Assembly: GCF_046614675.1 (NCBI RefSeq)
Contig: NZ_JBKKJT010000004.1
Span: 416,415-480,414 of the forward strand
Source of the DNA: Chryseobacterium cupriresistens
GTDB taxonomy: Bacteria; Bacteroidota; Bacteroidia; Flavobacteriales; Weeksellaceae
Direction: 5' to 3'
DNA length: 64,000 bases
Position 1 is the stretch's first letter. Each line of letters starts with the position of its first letter. The notes under the pieces are model-generated. The model was not told the DNA's origin and searched no databases. It worked only from the letters and a program-made list of their open reading frames with translations. Below are positions 51,402 through 60,100 of the stretch, piece by piece. The position numbers and the translations under genes are program-made.

Positions 51402-52046
51402 ATGTGGAAAAAAATTAAACAGCTTATCTTCATCATTCTTGTTCTGAATGTAGTTTTTATCATCTGGGGTAGATTTTTTAATCCTCCCATCACTCTTACC
51501 CAGATTGGAGGACTTTTTGAATATGGAAAACTGCACAGGGATTACATTTCCTATGACGAAATGGGAAACAATGTGAAAAAAGCCGTAATTGCCTCAGAAG
51601 ATCAGAAATTTTTTGTTCATGACGGTTTCGATTATACAGCCATTGAAAAGGCGATGAAATATAATGAGAAAGGCAAAAAAATAAGAGGTGGAAGCACCAT
51701 TTCCCAGCAGACGGCAAAGAATGTATTTCTCTGGCAGGGCAGAAGCTGGGTAAGAAAAGGACTGGAAGCGGTGTATACTTTCATCATCGAAAAAGTATGG
51801 ACAAAAGATATTATCCTTGAAAGATACCTGAATTCCATAGAAATGGGGCAGGGAGTATTTGGAGTGGAAGCTGCGGCACAATATTATTTTGGCAAATCAT
51901 CCAAAGATTTAAGTGTCTCAGATGCAGCGTGGATTGCTGCTGTATTGCCTAATCCAAAGAAGTATGATCCTAAAAATCCATCCCCATATCTGAGAAAGAA
52001 ACATAATTGGATTATGAGACAGATGAGGAATGTGAGTTTGAAATAG
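51402..52046 (+). CDS. mtgA: Monofunctional biosynthetic peptidoglycan transglycosylase
   Basis: A 214-aa GT51 enzyme that polymerises lipid II into glycan strands. One N-terminal transmembrane helix (IKQLIFIILVLNVVFIIWG), then the catalytic motifs: KKAVIASEDQKFFVHDGFDY (the Glu of ASEDQKF is the catalytic base), RGGSTISQQTAKNVFLWQGR, KVWTKDIILERYLNSIEMG (second catalytic Glu) and GVFGVEAAAQYYFGKSSKDL. No transpeptidase domain, as expected. Start at 51402; a TATTTTTG element at 51374-51381 supports it, and the longer frame from 51369 begins upstream of this element. Confidence 0.95.
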   Translation: MWKKIKQLIFIILVLNVVFIIWGRFFNPPITLTQIGGLFEYGKLHRDYISYDEMGNNVKKAVIASEDQKFFVHDGFDYTAIEKAMKYNEKGKKIRGGSTISQQTAKNVFLWQGRSWVRKGLEAVYTFIIEKVWTKDIILERYLNSIEMGQGVFGVEAAAQYYFGKSSKDLSVSDAAWIAAVLPNPKKYDPKNPSPYLRKKHNWIMRQMRNVSLK

Positions 52047-52059
52047 TATCTTTGTACTA

Positions 52060-54090
52060 ATGAAATTCTTTAATTCCAGCACAAATTTTGAGTCAGTTCT
52101 TAAAAAATATTTTTCTTTTAAGAACGAAACTCTTTCTTTAGAACCCTTTGCAGAGTTTCTGGAGACCATAAAAGAGGCGGACTTTACAGATGTGCTTAAT
52201 TTCTTCAGAAGCAATCCTGATTTTGCTCAGAACTTTAAATATTACATTCATAATATTTTTAGAGGAAGACCTTTCAACCTTTCCCTTACAGAAGCGAATA
52301 TTCTTTCAGAAAATGCCTTTTTACCTGAGCTTAAAAAAAGAATACTGAACAAGGTTCTGCCACCCGTTGAAAACGAAAATACGGTTTGGTACATGATCGA
52401 TAATGTCAGTATGTGGCCGAAAAAGGATTTGAAATATCTCCATAATCTTCCTGAAAACGAGATCAATGAATTTTTACATTTATTAGGAGCATCGGATTTT
52501 ATTATCCGTCCTAATGTGAAAAAAGAACTTATTTTCTCTATGAACATCCTTTCCTGGAGGGTAACCGGAATGGCGATGGAAGTGGAAGTAGTGAGAATGG
52601 CACCTCAATACAGAAATTTAGACAATCCCTTTCTGGCTCTACAGAATGAGCTGGAGACATTGGCAGATGATCTTGTAAAAGATCCGGAAGTACAGCTGCA
52701 TTCAAAAGACAGCAGATATAAGCAGATAAAAATCTACGCAGAACAATGCCAGGAGTTTGTGAATATTGCTTTTAAAAATTCTGCCAAATATGGTATTTCA
52801 GGAAAGATTAATCAATCCCTGTTAAAAATCCGTCAGCAGACAGAAAGAATTTATGAGATCGTACAATTACTGGTTATTGATACAGATGAAGATGTTCAGA
52901 TAAAATCAAAGCAGTTGATTTTTAATATTCTGAATTATAAATCTCACAAAAATAATATTTCAGATCTTATCAACGACAGCACGAGGTTGATCTCACACCT
53001 TATTACCAACCATACTGCAGAAGCCGGAACTCACTATATAACTTCTAACCGGAAAGAGTATATGACCATGTTCTACAAGGCAAGCGGCGGTGGAATAATT
53101 GTAGGAGCGCTCTGTGTTCTGAAAATGCTGTATGGATATATTCCCGGAAGTGATTTTTCACACGCTTTCCTATACTCCATGAACTATGCAATGGGATTCG
53201 TGATGATCTATCTGATGGGTTTTACCCTTGCTACAAAACAGCCGGCCATGACTGCCGCAACGATGACAAAAGTATTATCCGAAGAAGGGAATGCCCAAAG
53301 AAATAATACAGAATTTGCCCATTTGGTATCTAAATTATTCAGAAGTCAGTTCATTGCCTTTGTAGGGAATGTGTTGCTTGCTTTTCCGGTAGCGCTTGCC
53401 ATTATTTATGGACTGGATGTCTTTTTCTCACAAAATCTTGCCGTTGAACGTTCTGATAAATTGTTAAAAGACCTCGATCCTTTTAAATCAAAAGCTATCC
53501 TGCACGCAAGTATTGCCGGATTCTATCTCTTTATTTCCGGAATTATTTCGGGAAATATCGGGAACAACTCGGTATTTTATCAGATCCCGGAAAGAATTGC
53601 CAAAAACCTTTCAATCAGAAGCTTTTTCGGAAAGAAATTCGCAAAAGGACTTTCAAAATATTATGCTAAAAACTGGCCGGGAATTATTTCCAATTTCTGG
53701 TTTGGAGTTTTCCTTGGAGCAACTGCACCTGTCGGAATGTTTTTCGGGCTGGATCTGGATATCAGACACATTACCTTTGCCGCCGGAAACTTTGCATTAG
53801 GACTGTACGGAAAAGATTTTTCAGTAGATTCCTATACATTCTGGATATCCTTTTTTACCGTCTTTTTAATCGGATTCTTCAACTTCCTGGTAAGTTTTAG
53901 TTTATCCATGTTTTTGGCCTTCAGGTCAAGAAAAATGAACTTTGGGCAGGTAAGTGAAATCTATAAAGAGATTTTCAGATACTTTACGAAACATCCGCTG
54001 AAATTCTTCCTGCCGCTTAGCTCAGGTCTGGACAAGAAAGCAGACGATTTGATGAGCAGTACCATTTCTAATAAATCAGAAGAACATTAA
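52060..54090 (+). CDS. Gcr-family (COG4389) multi-pass membrane protein, 'site-specific recombinase' by name only
   Basis: A 676-aa protein of the Gcr family (often annotated site-specific recombinase). The N-terminal half is soluble and helical (NNVSMWPKKDLKYL-like stretch, ISWRVTGMAMEVEV); the C-terminal half has several hydrophobic helices (GGIIVGALCVLKMLYGYI; MGFVMIYLMGFTLA; FPVALAIIYGLDVFF). No tyrosine or serine recombinase active site is visible, so an enzymatic recombinase role is unlikely. The start lies 13 bp after the mtgA stop, with TATCTTTG at 52047-52054 in the gap, so a nearly leaderless own transcript is possible. It ends in a strong terminator. Confidence 0.85.
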   Translation: MKFFNSSTNFESVLKKYFSFKNETLSLEPFAEFLETIKEADFTDVLNFFRSNPDFAQNFKYYIHNIFRGRPFNLSLTEANILSENAFLPELKKRILNKVLPPVENENTVWYMIDNVSMWPKKDLKYLHNLPENEINEFLHLLGASDFIIRPNVKKELIFSMNILSWRVTGMAMEVEVVRMAPQYRNLDNPFLALQNELETLADDLVKDPEVQLHSKDSRYKQIKIYAEQCQEFVNIAFKNSAKYGISGKINQSLLKIRQQTERIYEIVQLLVIDTDEDVQIKSKQLIFNILNYKSHKNNISDLINDSTRLISHLITNHTAEAGTHYITSNRKEYMTMFYKASGGGIIVGALCVLKMLYGYIPGSDFSHAFLYSMNYAMGFVMIYLMGFTLATKQPAMTAATMTKVLSEEGNAQRNNTEFAHLVSKLFRSQFIAFVGNVLLAFPVALAIIYGLDVFFSQNLAVERSDKLLKDLDPFKSKAILHASIAGFYLFISGIISGNIGNNSVFYQIPERIAKNLSIRSFFGKKFAKGLSKYYAKNWPGIISNFWFGVFLGATAPVGMFFGLDLDIRHITFAAGNFALGLYGKDFSVDSYTFWISFFTVFLIGFFNFLVSFSLSMFLAFRSRKMNFGQVSEIYKEIFRYFTKHPLKFFLPLSSGLDKKADDLMSSTISNKSEEH

Positions 54091-54097
54091 TATCATA

Positions 54098-54125
54098 AAA
54101 AATGCTACCCCAGGGTAGCATTTTT
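54098..54125 (+). terminator. Terminator of the Gcr-family gene
   Basis: AAAAATGCTACCC, loop CA, GGGTAGCATTTTT: a near-perfect stem with T-run. It may serve also the minus-strand bacteriocin-like gene. Confidence 0.9.
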
Positions 54126-54140
54126 CTATTGTTATAGCTA

Positions 54141-54308
54141 TTAAAGACAAATAGGAAGTAATGGGCATTTTGTCGGCAATGTTGTCCAATAAGCACATTC
54201 GTTTTCATTAGCGCAGCTTACAGCACAGCAGATCTGTCCAACGCCTCCTCCCTGTATTGTTTTTAAAGTTTTTCTTGTCAGTTTTTTTGATGCAATTGAT
54301 TTTTTCAT
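54141..54308 (-). CDS. Bacteriocin-like peptide precursor with double-glycine leader
   Basis: A 55-aa peptide. The leader MKKSIASKKLTRKTLKTIQG ends in GGG, like the Bacteroidota 'bacteriocin-like' leader (KxLxRxxLKxIxGG). The rest, VGQICCAVSCANENECAYW then TTLPTKCPLLPICL, has six cysteines in 35 residues, suited to disulfides or thioether bonds. No modifying enzyme or peptidase-containing ABC exporter is next to it, so it relies on distant genes or is an orphan. Start at 54308. Too short for typical ORF cutoffs. Confidence 0.8.
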   Translation of the reverse strand: MKKSIASKKLTRKTLKTIQGGGVGQICCAVSCANENECAYWTTLPTKCPLLPICL

Positions 54309-54379
54309 GAGATTAATTTTTTTTGTATGATAAATATATCAATAATATTGAATGATAATGTAAAACGATATCAAAAAAA

Positions 54380-54673
54380 CTATAAAATCTGTAAATCTTT
54401 AAATTTATCTGCCCCAAATTTGTTCTGGAACTTTTTAAGATAAAAGCTTTTACGCATCGTAAAATCATGTTTCAGTAAAGGAGAATCAATTTTAATGATA
54501 ATACATTCTTTTTCTATATTGACACTTCTGATTTCATTGAAAAGACTTTCATCAAGATACTCTTCAAGGAAGTCCTTGATGTCAAAAGCAACAAGTTTAT
54601 GTTCAAAACCATAAATCCTGGCAAAAGATTTTACCAGTTCGGAGGATTGATATTCACGTTTTTTCTTCTTCAT
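54380..54673 (-). CDS. DUF721 protein (DciA-like)
   Basis: A 97-aa small basic protein of the DUF721 family (DciA group, helicase-loading related). Typical pattern: SSELVKSFARIYGFEHKLV, then VNIEKECIIIKIDSPLLKHD and MRKSFYLKKFQNKFG. In many bacteria DciA helps load the replicative helicase. It is two genes away from recF here, the usual place for this family in Bacteroidota. Immediately upstream is a G-rich tract. Confidence 0.88.
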   Translation of the reverse strand: MKKKKREYQSSELVKSFARIYGFEHKLVAFDIKDFLEEYLDESLFNEIRSVNIEKECIIIKIDSPLLKHDFTMRKSFYLKKFQNKFGADKFKDLQIL

Positions 54674-54677
54674 AGTT

Positions 54678-54716
54678 GGGGCTCGGGTTTCGGGATGGGT
54701 GATTCGGGGTTTTGGG
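54678..54716 (+). other. G-rich tract with six G-runs (possible G-quadruplex)
   Basis: Runs of three or four G at 54678-54681, 54685-54687, 54692-54694, 54697-54699, 54706-54709 and 54714-54716, with loops of 2-6 nt, on the + strand. This fits a classical four-tract G4 rule more than once. It lies just 5' of the DUF721 start, on the template side for that gene. Unusual in such an AT-rich genome. Confidence 0.55.
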
Positions 54717-54746
54717 TTGCGTGGTTTTGGCTTGGGGATTTATTTT

Positions 54747-55132
54747 TTACTGTAGATTATTTTTATTCCAATTTTCTATGACCCATTTTTTATAAATGTT
54801 GATTTTTCCGCCTAATGTGTTGTATTCATTTCTTAATGTCTCAAATTCTAAGGAAAAATTAGGATATAATATCATGATTTTTTCCAGATGGTTAATTGTT
54901 TCATCATTACTCGCATGGCTGTAAATCAGGAAGCGAATGTAGTCATTCCTATAAGTTGATCTACCATAGCCTTCAACAATATTTGTAATGACTGAATCTG
55001 AAGATCTTCTTAATTGGCTGCCTAATTCAAACAGTTCATATTTAGGCAGAAGCAGGGAGGCTTTATGGGTTTTTAAAAATAAGTCGAAAGCTATTTTATA
55101 AATTTATAAATATCCAGATTTCTATAACTCAT
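54747..55132 (-). pseudogene. Four-helix-bundle protein (23S rRNA IVP-type), frameshifted by an 8-bp duplication
   Basis: Start ATG 55132 gives MSYRNLDIYK and then a stop. If one of two tandem TTATAAAT copies (55096-55111) is removed, the frame reads MSYRNLDIYKIAFDLFLKTH and continues to a stop at 54747, a complete 125-aa four-helix-bundle protein (ELGSQLRRSSDSVITNIVEG, YIRFLIYSHASNDETINHLE are the family hallmarks). So only the duplication breaks it. Such proteins are common in Bacteroidota and related to the 23S rRNA intervening-sequence product. It lies between recF and the DUF721 gene. Confidence 0.85.
55096..55111 (-). repeat. Tandem 8-bp duplication (TTATAAAT)x2
   Basis: Two perfect copies side by side. 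It is not a multiple of three and shifts the frame of the four-helix-bundle gene. Such short tandem units can be lost again by slippage. Confidence 0.85.
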
Positions 55133-55283
55133 ATCATTTGTGTTTTAGGATCTTAAGTTAAGACAAAAAACGGTTCGATGATAAAGAATAGATGATAAAG
55201 AATATTAGTCTTTTACTTCATATCTACGTCCACACATATTTACCTGCATTTAATACCTCGTAACTCGCATCCCGAACCTCTTA

Positions 55284-56363
55284 TTAAACTTCAAAAATTA
55301 TACTTTCTTCATTTATTTTCTTCACAACACTTTCCGTACGCTCTCTGTGAGTATCTGTAATGAAAATCTGTCCGAAACTTTCCTTGTTGACAAGTTCAAT
55401 CAATTGCGAAACTCTGGTATCATCAAGCTTATCGAAAATATCATCAAGCAACAGGATAGGAGTCTTTTTGGTGAGCTCTTTTACAAGACTCATCTGAGCC
55501 AGTTTTAAAGAGATCAGGAACGATTTCTGCTGTCCCTGAGATCCGATTTTTTTGATTAACACATCATCCATTTCAAAAAGAAGATCATCCTTATGGATTC
55601 CTTTTGAAGTATACGTGAGCATACGGTCTCTCTCAAGGCTTTCCCTTAAAAGATTGTCAAAAGAATCCTCCAATAGGTGAGATTCGTAAATAACAGATAC
55701 CGTTTCTTTGCCACCGGAAATAATACGATAGAAATTCTGAACAATTGGATTGAGCTGTTCTACAAATTCTTTTCTTTTCTTAAATATTTTTGTTCCGAAT
55801 CTGGTGATCGGATCATCATAGATTTCCAGAGAATCTTTGTCCCAGGTTCTGTTTTTTGCAAAATATTTCAGTAACGCATTTCGCTGCTGAATGGTCTTCT
55901 GATACTGAATAAGATCAAAAAGATATTCAGAATCCGTCTGAGAGATCATTGCATCCAGAAACTTTCGTCTGCTTTCCCCGGAATCCGAAATAAGATTAGA
56001 ATCATAAGGCGAGATCATAACACTTGGAAGATAACCGATATGATCAGCAAGCCGGTCGTAGCTTTTATCATTTTTTTTGATGACCTTTTTAGCTTCCTTA
56101 GGCTGGGTGATTCTGATGATATCTTCGCTGTCTTCATTCTGAATTTCCGCATCAATGGTAAAAAAGTCTTCCTCTTGCTTAATATTGTTAAGGTCTGTAT
56201 TTCCTAAAAAGCTTTTTCCTACGGATAAATAATGCAAAGCGTCCAGAATATTAGTTTTCCCAACGCCGTTATTACCCACAAAACAGTTGATTTGCGGGGA
56301 GAATTCAAATTTTTTCTCAGAGTGGTTTTTGAAATTATAGAGGGAAAGCTTTTTGATAATCAT
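55284..56363 (-). CDS. recF: DNA replication/repair protein RecF
   Basis: A 359-aa SMC-like ATPase that helps load RecA at gaps. Marks: MIIKKLSLYNFKNHSEKKFE, Walker A FVGNNGVGKTNILDALHYLS, the IGYLPSVMISPYDSNLI middle, signature region KIGSQGQQKSFLISLKLAQM and Walker B ILLLDDIFDKLDDTRVSQLI. Length is normal. It follows the UbiA-like gene by 3 bp. The DUF721 gene lies downstream; this neighbourhood (recF, DUF721) is usual in Bacteroidota. Confidence 0.96.
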   Translation of the reverse strand: MIIKKLSLYNFKNHSEKKFEFSPQINCFVGNNGVGKTNILDALHYLSVGKSFLGNTDLNNIKQEEDFFTIDAEIQNEDSEDIIRITQPKEAKKVIKKNDKSYDRLADHIGYLPSVMISPYDSNLISDSGESRRKFLDAMISQTDSEYLFDLIQYQKTIQQRNALLKYFAKNRTWDKDSLEIYDDPITRFGTKIFKKRKEFVEQLNPIVQNFYRIISGGKETVSVIYESHLLEDSFDNLLRESLERDRMLTYTSKGIHKDDLLFEMDDVLIKKIGSQGQQKSFLISLKLAQMSLVKELTKKTPILLLDDIFDKLDDTRVSQLIELVNKESFGQIFITDTHRERTESVVKKINEESIIFEV

Positions 56364-56366
56364 TCG

Positions 56367-57122
56367 TCAAAAATACTTCATTATTAGTAAAAATAAAAAG
56401 GGAAGTGCCGAACAAGTTTCCACCCCGAAAGAATAATAAGCGTCATCTCTTTTATTTTCAGAGAAATAGATGAGAATATAAGTTGTGATACTGGCCATAA
56501 AAAAAGCAAGCGCATATTCCAAATCAAGATAAAAAGCAGAAATGATACTGCTGATGAAAACAAGTGCATAAGCAATGTACTTGGTATTTTGTACCCCAAT
56601 CAGCATAGGAAAGGTTTTTACGGTATCGCTGTTCATATCACGGATATCAAAAGGAAGAACAAGTGCGGTGATAAAGAAAAAGCTGATCAGAAAAATAGGA
56701 ATACTAAATTCAGGAAGGGTAAGCCAGCAATTAACCAATGCCCATAATAATCCTACGTAAAAAACTTTCAGTAAGGGAATTTTCCGGATATAAACATCAA
56801 GAAAAAAACTATTGTAAAGCAATCCCAATATGACAATGATAAACCATTTAAGCAGTCTTATTTCATTGTGATTATGAATGATTAAAAAAGCACAGACAAT
56901 TCCTGCTGCTGCATTGAGAACAAGTATTTTTAAAAAGTGCCTGGTATATTGGTATTTAGTATACAGATAACCACTGAAATAAGTGATGAAAATAAGTGCA
57001 AAGGTAGGGAAACGGAATGTGTTTTGCTCTTTCATGAAAAATACTGCAAAAAGAGTTCCCATAAGAGAGACATAAAGCTGGCTGTCTATAACGGTTTTTT
57101 TCAGTATTTTTAAGATGTTCAT
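56367..57122 (-). CDS. UbiA-like integral-membrane prenyltransferase homologue
   Basis: A 251-aa protein with about eight hydrophobic helices. ALVLPFDIRDMNSDTVKTFP matches the second Asp-rich motif of the UbiA superfamily (DxxxDxxxD), but the first motif (NDxxDxxxD) is not clear, so it may be a divergent or catalytically changed member. ILGLLYNSFF and ALVNCWLTLPE are in the expected positions. Its start lies 18 bp from the start of the divergent macroglobulin gene, so each promoter must lie inside the other's reading frame or be very short. Probably transcribed with recF (3 bp apart). Confidence 0.7.
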   Translation of the reverse strand: MNILKILKKTVIDSQLYVSLMGTLFAVFFMKEQNTFRFPTFALIFITYFSGYLYTKYQYTRHFLKILVLNAAAGIVCAFLIIHNHNEIRLLKWFIIVILGLLYNSFFLDVYIRKIPLLKVFYVGLLWALVNCWLTLPEFSIPIFLISFFFITALVLPFDIRDMNSDTVKTFPMLIGVQNTKYIAYALVFISSIISAFYLDLEYALAFFMASITTYILIYFSENKRDDAYYSFGVETCSALPFLFLLIMKYF

Positions 57123-57140
57123 TTATCAAAATTAATATAT

Positions 57141-60100
57141 ATGAAAAGATTTTCCAAGATTTTTCTGCTTTTGCTTGTAATGCTGAGCTTTTCAACGGTA
57201 TCCGCACAGAAATATTACGATACCCAATGGAAAAAAGTGGCTGAAAATAGTTCAAAAGGAGCTTATAAATCTAATCTTCCCATTATTTTAGACATACAAA
57301 AACAAGCCATGAAAGAAAATAATGCCTTCGAGCTGATCCGTTCTCTGAAAGCGGAATTCAGTATTGTAAACCAAACTGTTGACGATGACCAGAATGATGC
57401 TGCTTCTCAGTTTTTTAAAAAACTTAAAGAGGCAGAAGGAAAAATAAACGGAGAAGGTAAACTGGTGTACAAAGTTCTGCTGAATGGCTTTTTTATGGAT
57501 TATTATCAACAGAATTCATGGAAAATAAACGGAAGAACCAATATCAACTCTCAGGATGTTTCGCAGATTGAAACCTGGAGTAAACTTGATTTTAAAAATT
57601 ACCTGACTAAAAATTTTCAGGAGCTTGATCAGGAAAAACCTGAAATGAGAAAGATCTCGTTGGAAAAGTATAAGAATATCTTTTCAGAGACAGGAGACTT
57701 TGCCTATTTTCCGACATTGGCGGATTGGTATGCCGTTAAAAAAATAACGTTTCTATCTGAAAACAACATTTTTACCAAAAATGAGTTGACAGCCAACCGT
57801 ACAGCAATCAATGCAATGTATGATGAACTGATCGAACAGAATACGGGAAATCCAAAGTTGTATTTCATGAAAGAAAAGATAACGGAAAACTGTAATTTCA
57901 ATCATTGCAAGGATAAACTTCAGCAGCTTCAGAATCTTTTGAAATCCAATGTAGAGGGAGATTATAAAGTGGTTATTATGGGAGACATCATGGATGAGCT
58001 TGTGGGTAAGAAGCCTAAAGAAGCTCTTGCATTAGCGGCACAGGCAAAAAGTGATTATCCGAAATCTGCTTTCCTGGAGAATATTAAAAGTAAAGAAGCC
58101 CAGATTGTCAATCCTTATCTGACTTTAAAATATGAATCCCAGACCCAGAATGATCTGCCGGTTCATTTTGTTGCGCAGTATAAGAATGTATCAGAATTTA
58201 CCCTGAATATTTACGAAGTAAAGGATGATTTTACATCACTCCTTCAATACGTTCAGAATTCTTATTCCAATACTTTCGGAAATCTGAAAAAGAATCTGGT
58301 AAGAAAAGAAACATTCCAGCTTCCGGATCCAAAGGATTATCAGAATCATACCACTTCACTCGAAGTAAAACCTCTTCCATCAGGAATATATGTAGCAGAA
58401 TTTACGGTGGCGGGAGCAGATATGAAAGATACAGACTCCAGACATAATTTATATTTTCTGGTTTCCGGAAACAGAATTATTTATCAGTCCAAAACAGACA
58501 GAAACCCTCTTTCGGATGAATTGAAACTGGTTAATAGCGAGAATGGTAAGCCTTTGGCTAATGAAAGTCTTCGGTTTTATGAATTTGTTTCTAATACAAC
58601 ATTAAATAAGATTGAAGGAACAACCAATGCCAACGGAGTATTTAAGTTTCCTTCCACAGACAGTAAAGAATATTACAGAACTTTCCTGATCCAGCAGCCT
58701 AAAACCAATGATTTCCAGATCATGCAGGTGTATGGAAACAGAGGATTTGTTGAAGATTACAATCCTAACAAACAAACCCGTTCAACTGCCCAGATCTTTA
58801 TTGACCGAGGAATCTACCGTCCCGGACAGACTGTTTATTTTAAGGTGGTGAATACCAGAATGAATAAGGAAGTTGAAGCTGTTCTTTCAGGATTGAAACA
58901 AAAAATAACGTTATTGAACACCAATAGTGAAGAGGTTTCTTCCCAGGAATTTACCACCAATGAATTCGGTTCTTATCACGGAAGTTTCATTCTTCCGAAA
59001 GGAAAACTGAACGGTAACTTTTATCTGAGAATAGAAGGGGAAAGCACGGGATATAAAAATTTCAGGGTAGAAGAATACAAAAGACCAAAATTTGAAGTAA
59101 CCTTTGCTCCTGTTAAAGAGGAATACAAATATGGCCAGACAATAGAACTGAAAGGAAAAGCTGTTATGTTTTCCGGTGTTCCGCTGAGTAATACGGCCGT
59201 AAACTATGAAATCAAAAAACAGAATATCCGATGGAGATATTTCAGCTGGTATCCGCAGAATGATGATAATGAAAACTCGATTCTGGGCGAAGCAAAAACC
59301 AATGAAAAAGGAGAGTTTACGATTCGTTTGGAACTTAAAAAAGATGAAAAGCTGGAAGGAATACAGATTGATAACTATGCAGTGAATGCATCTGTTACAG
59401 ATATCAATGGAGAAACACAGACGGCTGATACCCAATTGAAAGTGGCTTCTGTTTCTCATTACATTCAGGCAGAAAATATCAGCAATACTTTTACAGACGA
59501 AAATGTAAAAGTAAAGGTGGAAACCAAAAATTATAACGATCAGAATCTAAAGAAACCTTATCAGGTTAAGTTATCGAAGCTGACTGCTCCGGACAGGATC
59601 TTCAGAGATAATTTCAAATCTGATGTTCAGAATCTTCCGAAATATTCAAAAGAAGAATTTATCAGCAAATTTCCACATGATCTTTTTGATAAAAACGATG
59701 AGATGAAAAACTGGAAAACCGAAAAAGTACTGATTGAAAGACAGCAGCAGCCTTCCGCTGATAATTCTCAGGCAGCAGCCAGTCTTGATTTAGGAAAACT
59801 GGAAGCAGGAGATTATCAGCTGGAACTTTTCAATATTGAAGGAAAAGATACGATCAAAACTTCACAGTATTTCAGTGTCTGGGATAAAACAGTTTTAAAA
59901 CCCACTCAGAAAACATTCCTTACGGTTATCGCTCCGAAAGAAGAATTGCCAAGAGGTGAAAAAGCCAAAGTATATGTGTTCTCGGCAATTCCTGATGCAC
60001 TGGTGAATGTTTTTGTACAGGATGGATCCGGGAAAACGGTTTCAGAAGTACATCAGTTTAAAAACGGAATATTAGAATATACCGCTGAAATTCCTAAAGA

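Noticed and set aside
52060..54090. The Gcr-family gene as evidence of a mobile element
   Set aside because: It is a chromosomal multi-pass membrane protein with no recombinase active site; the family name is historical.
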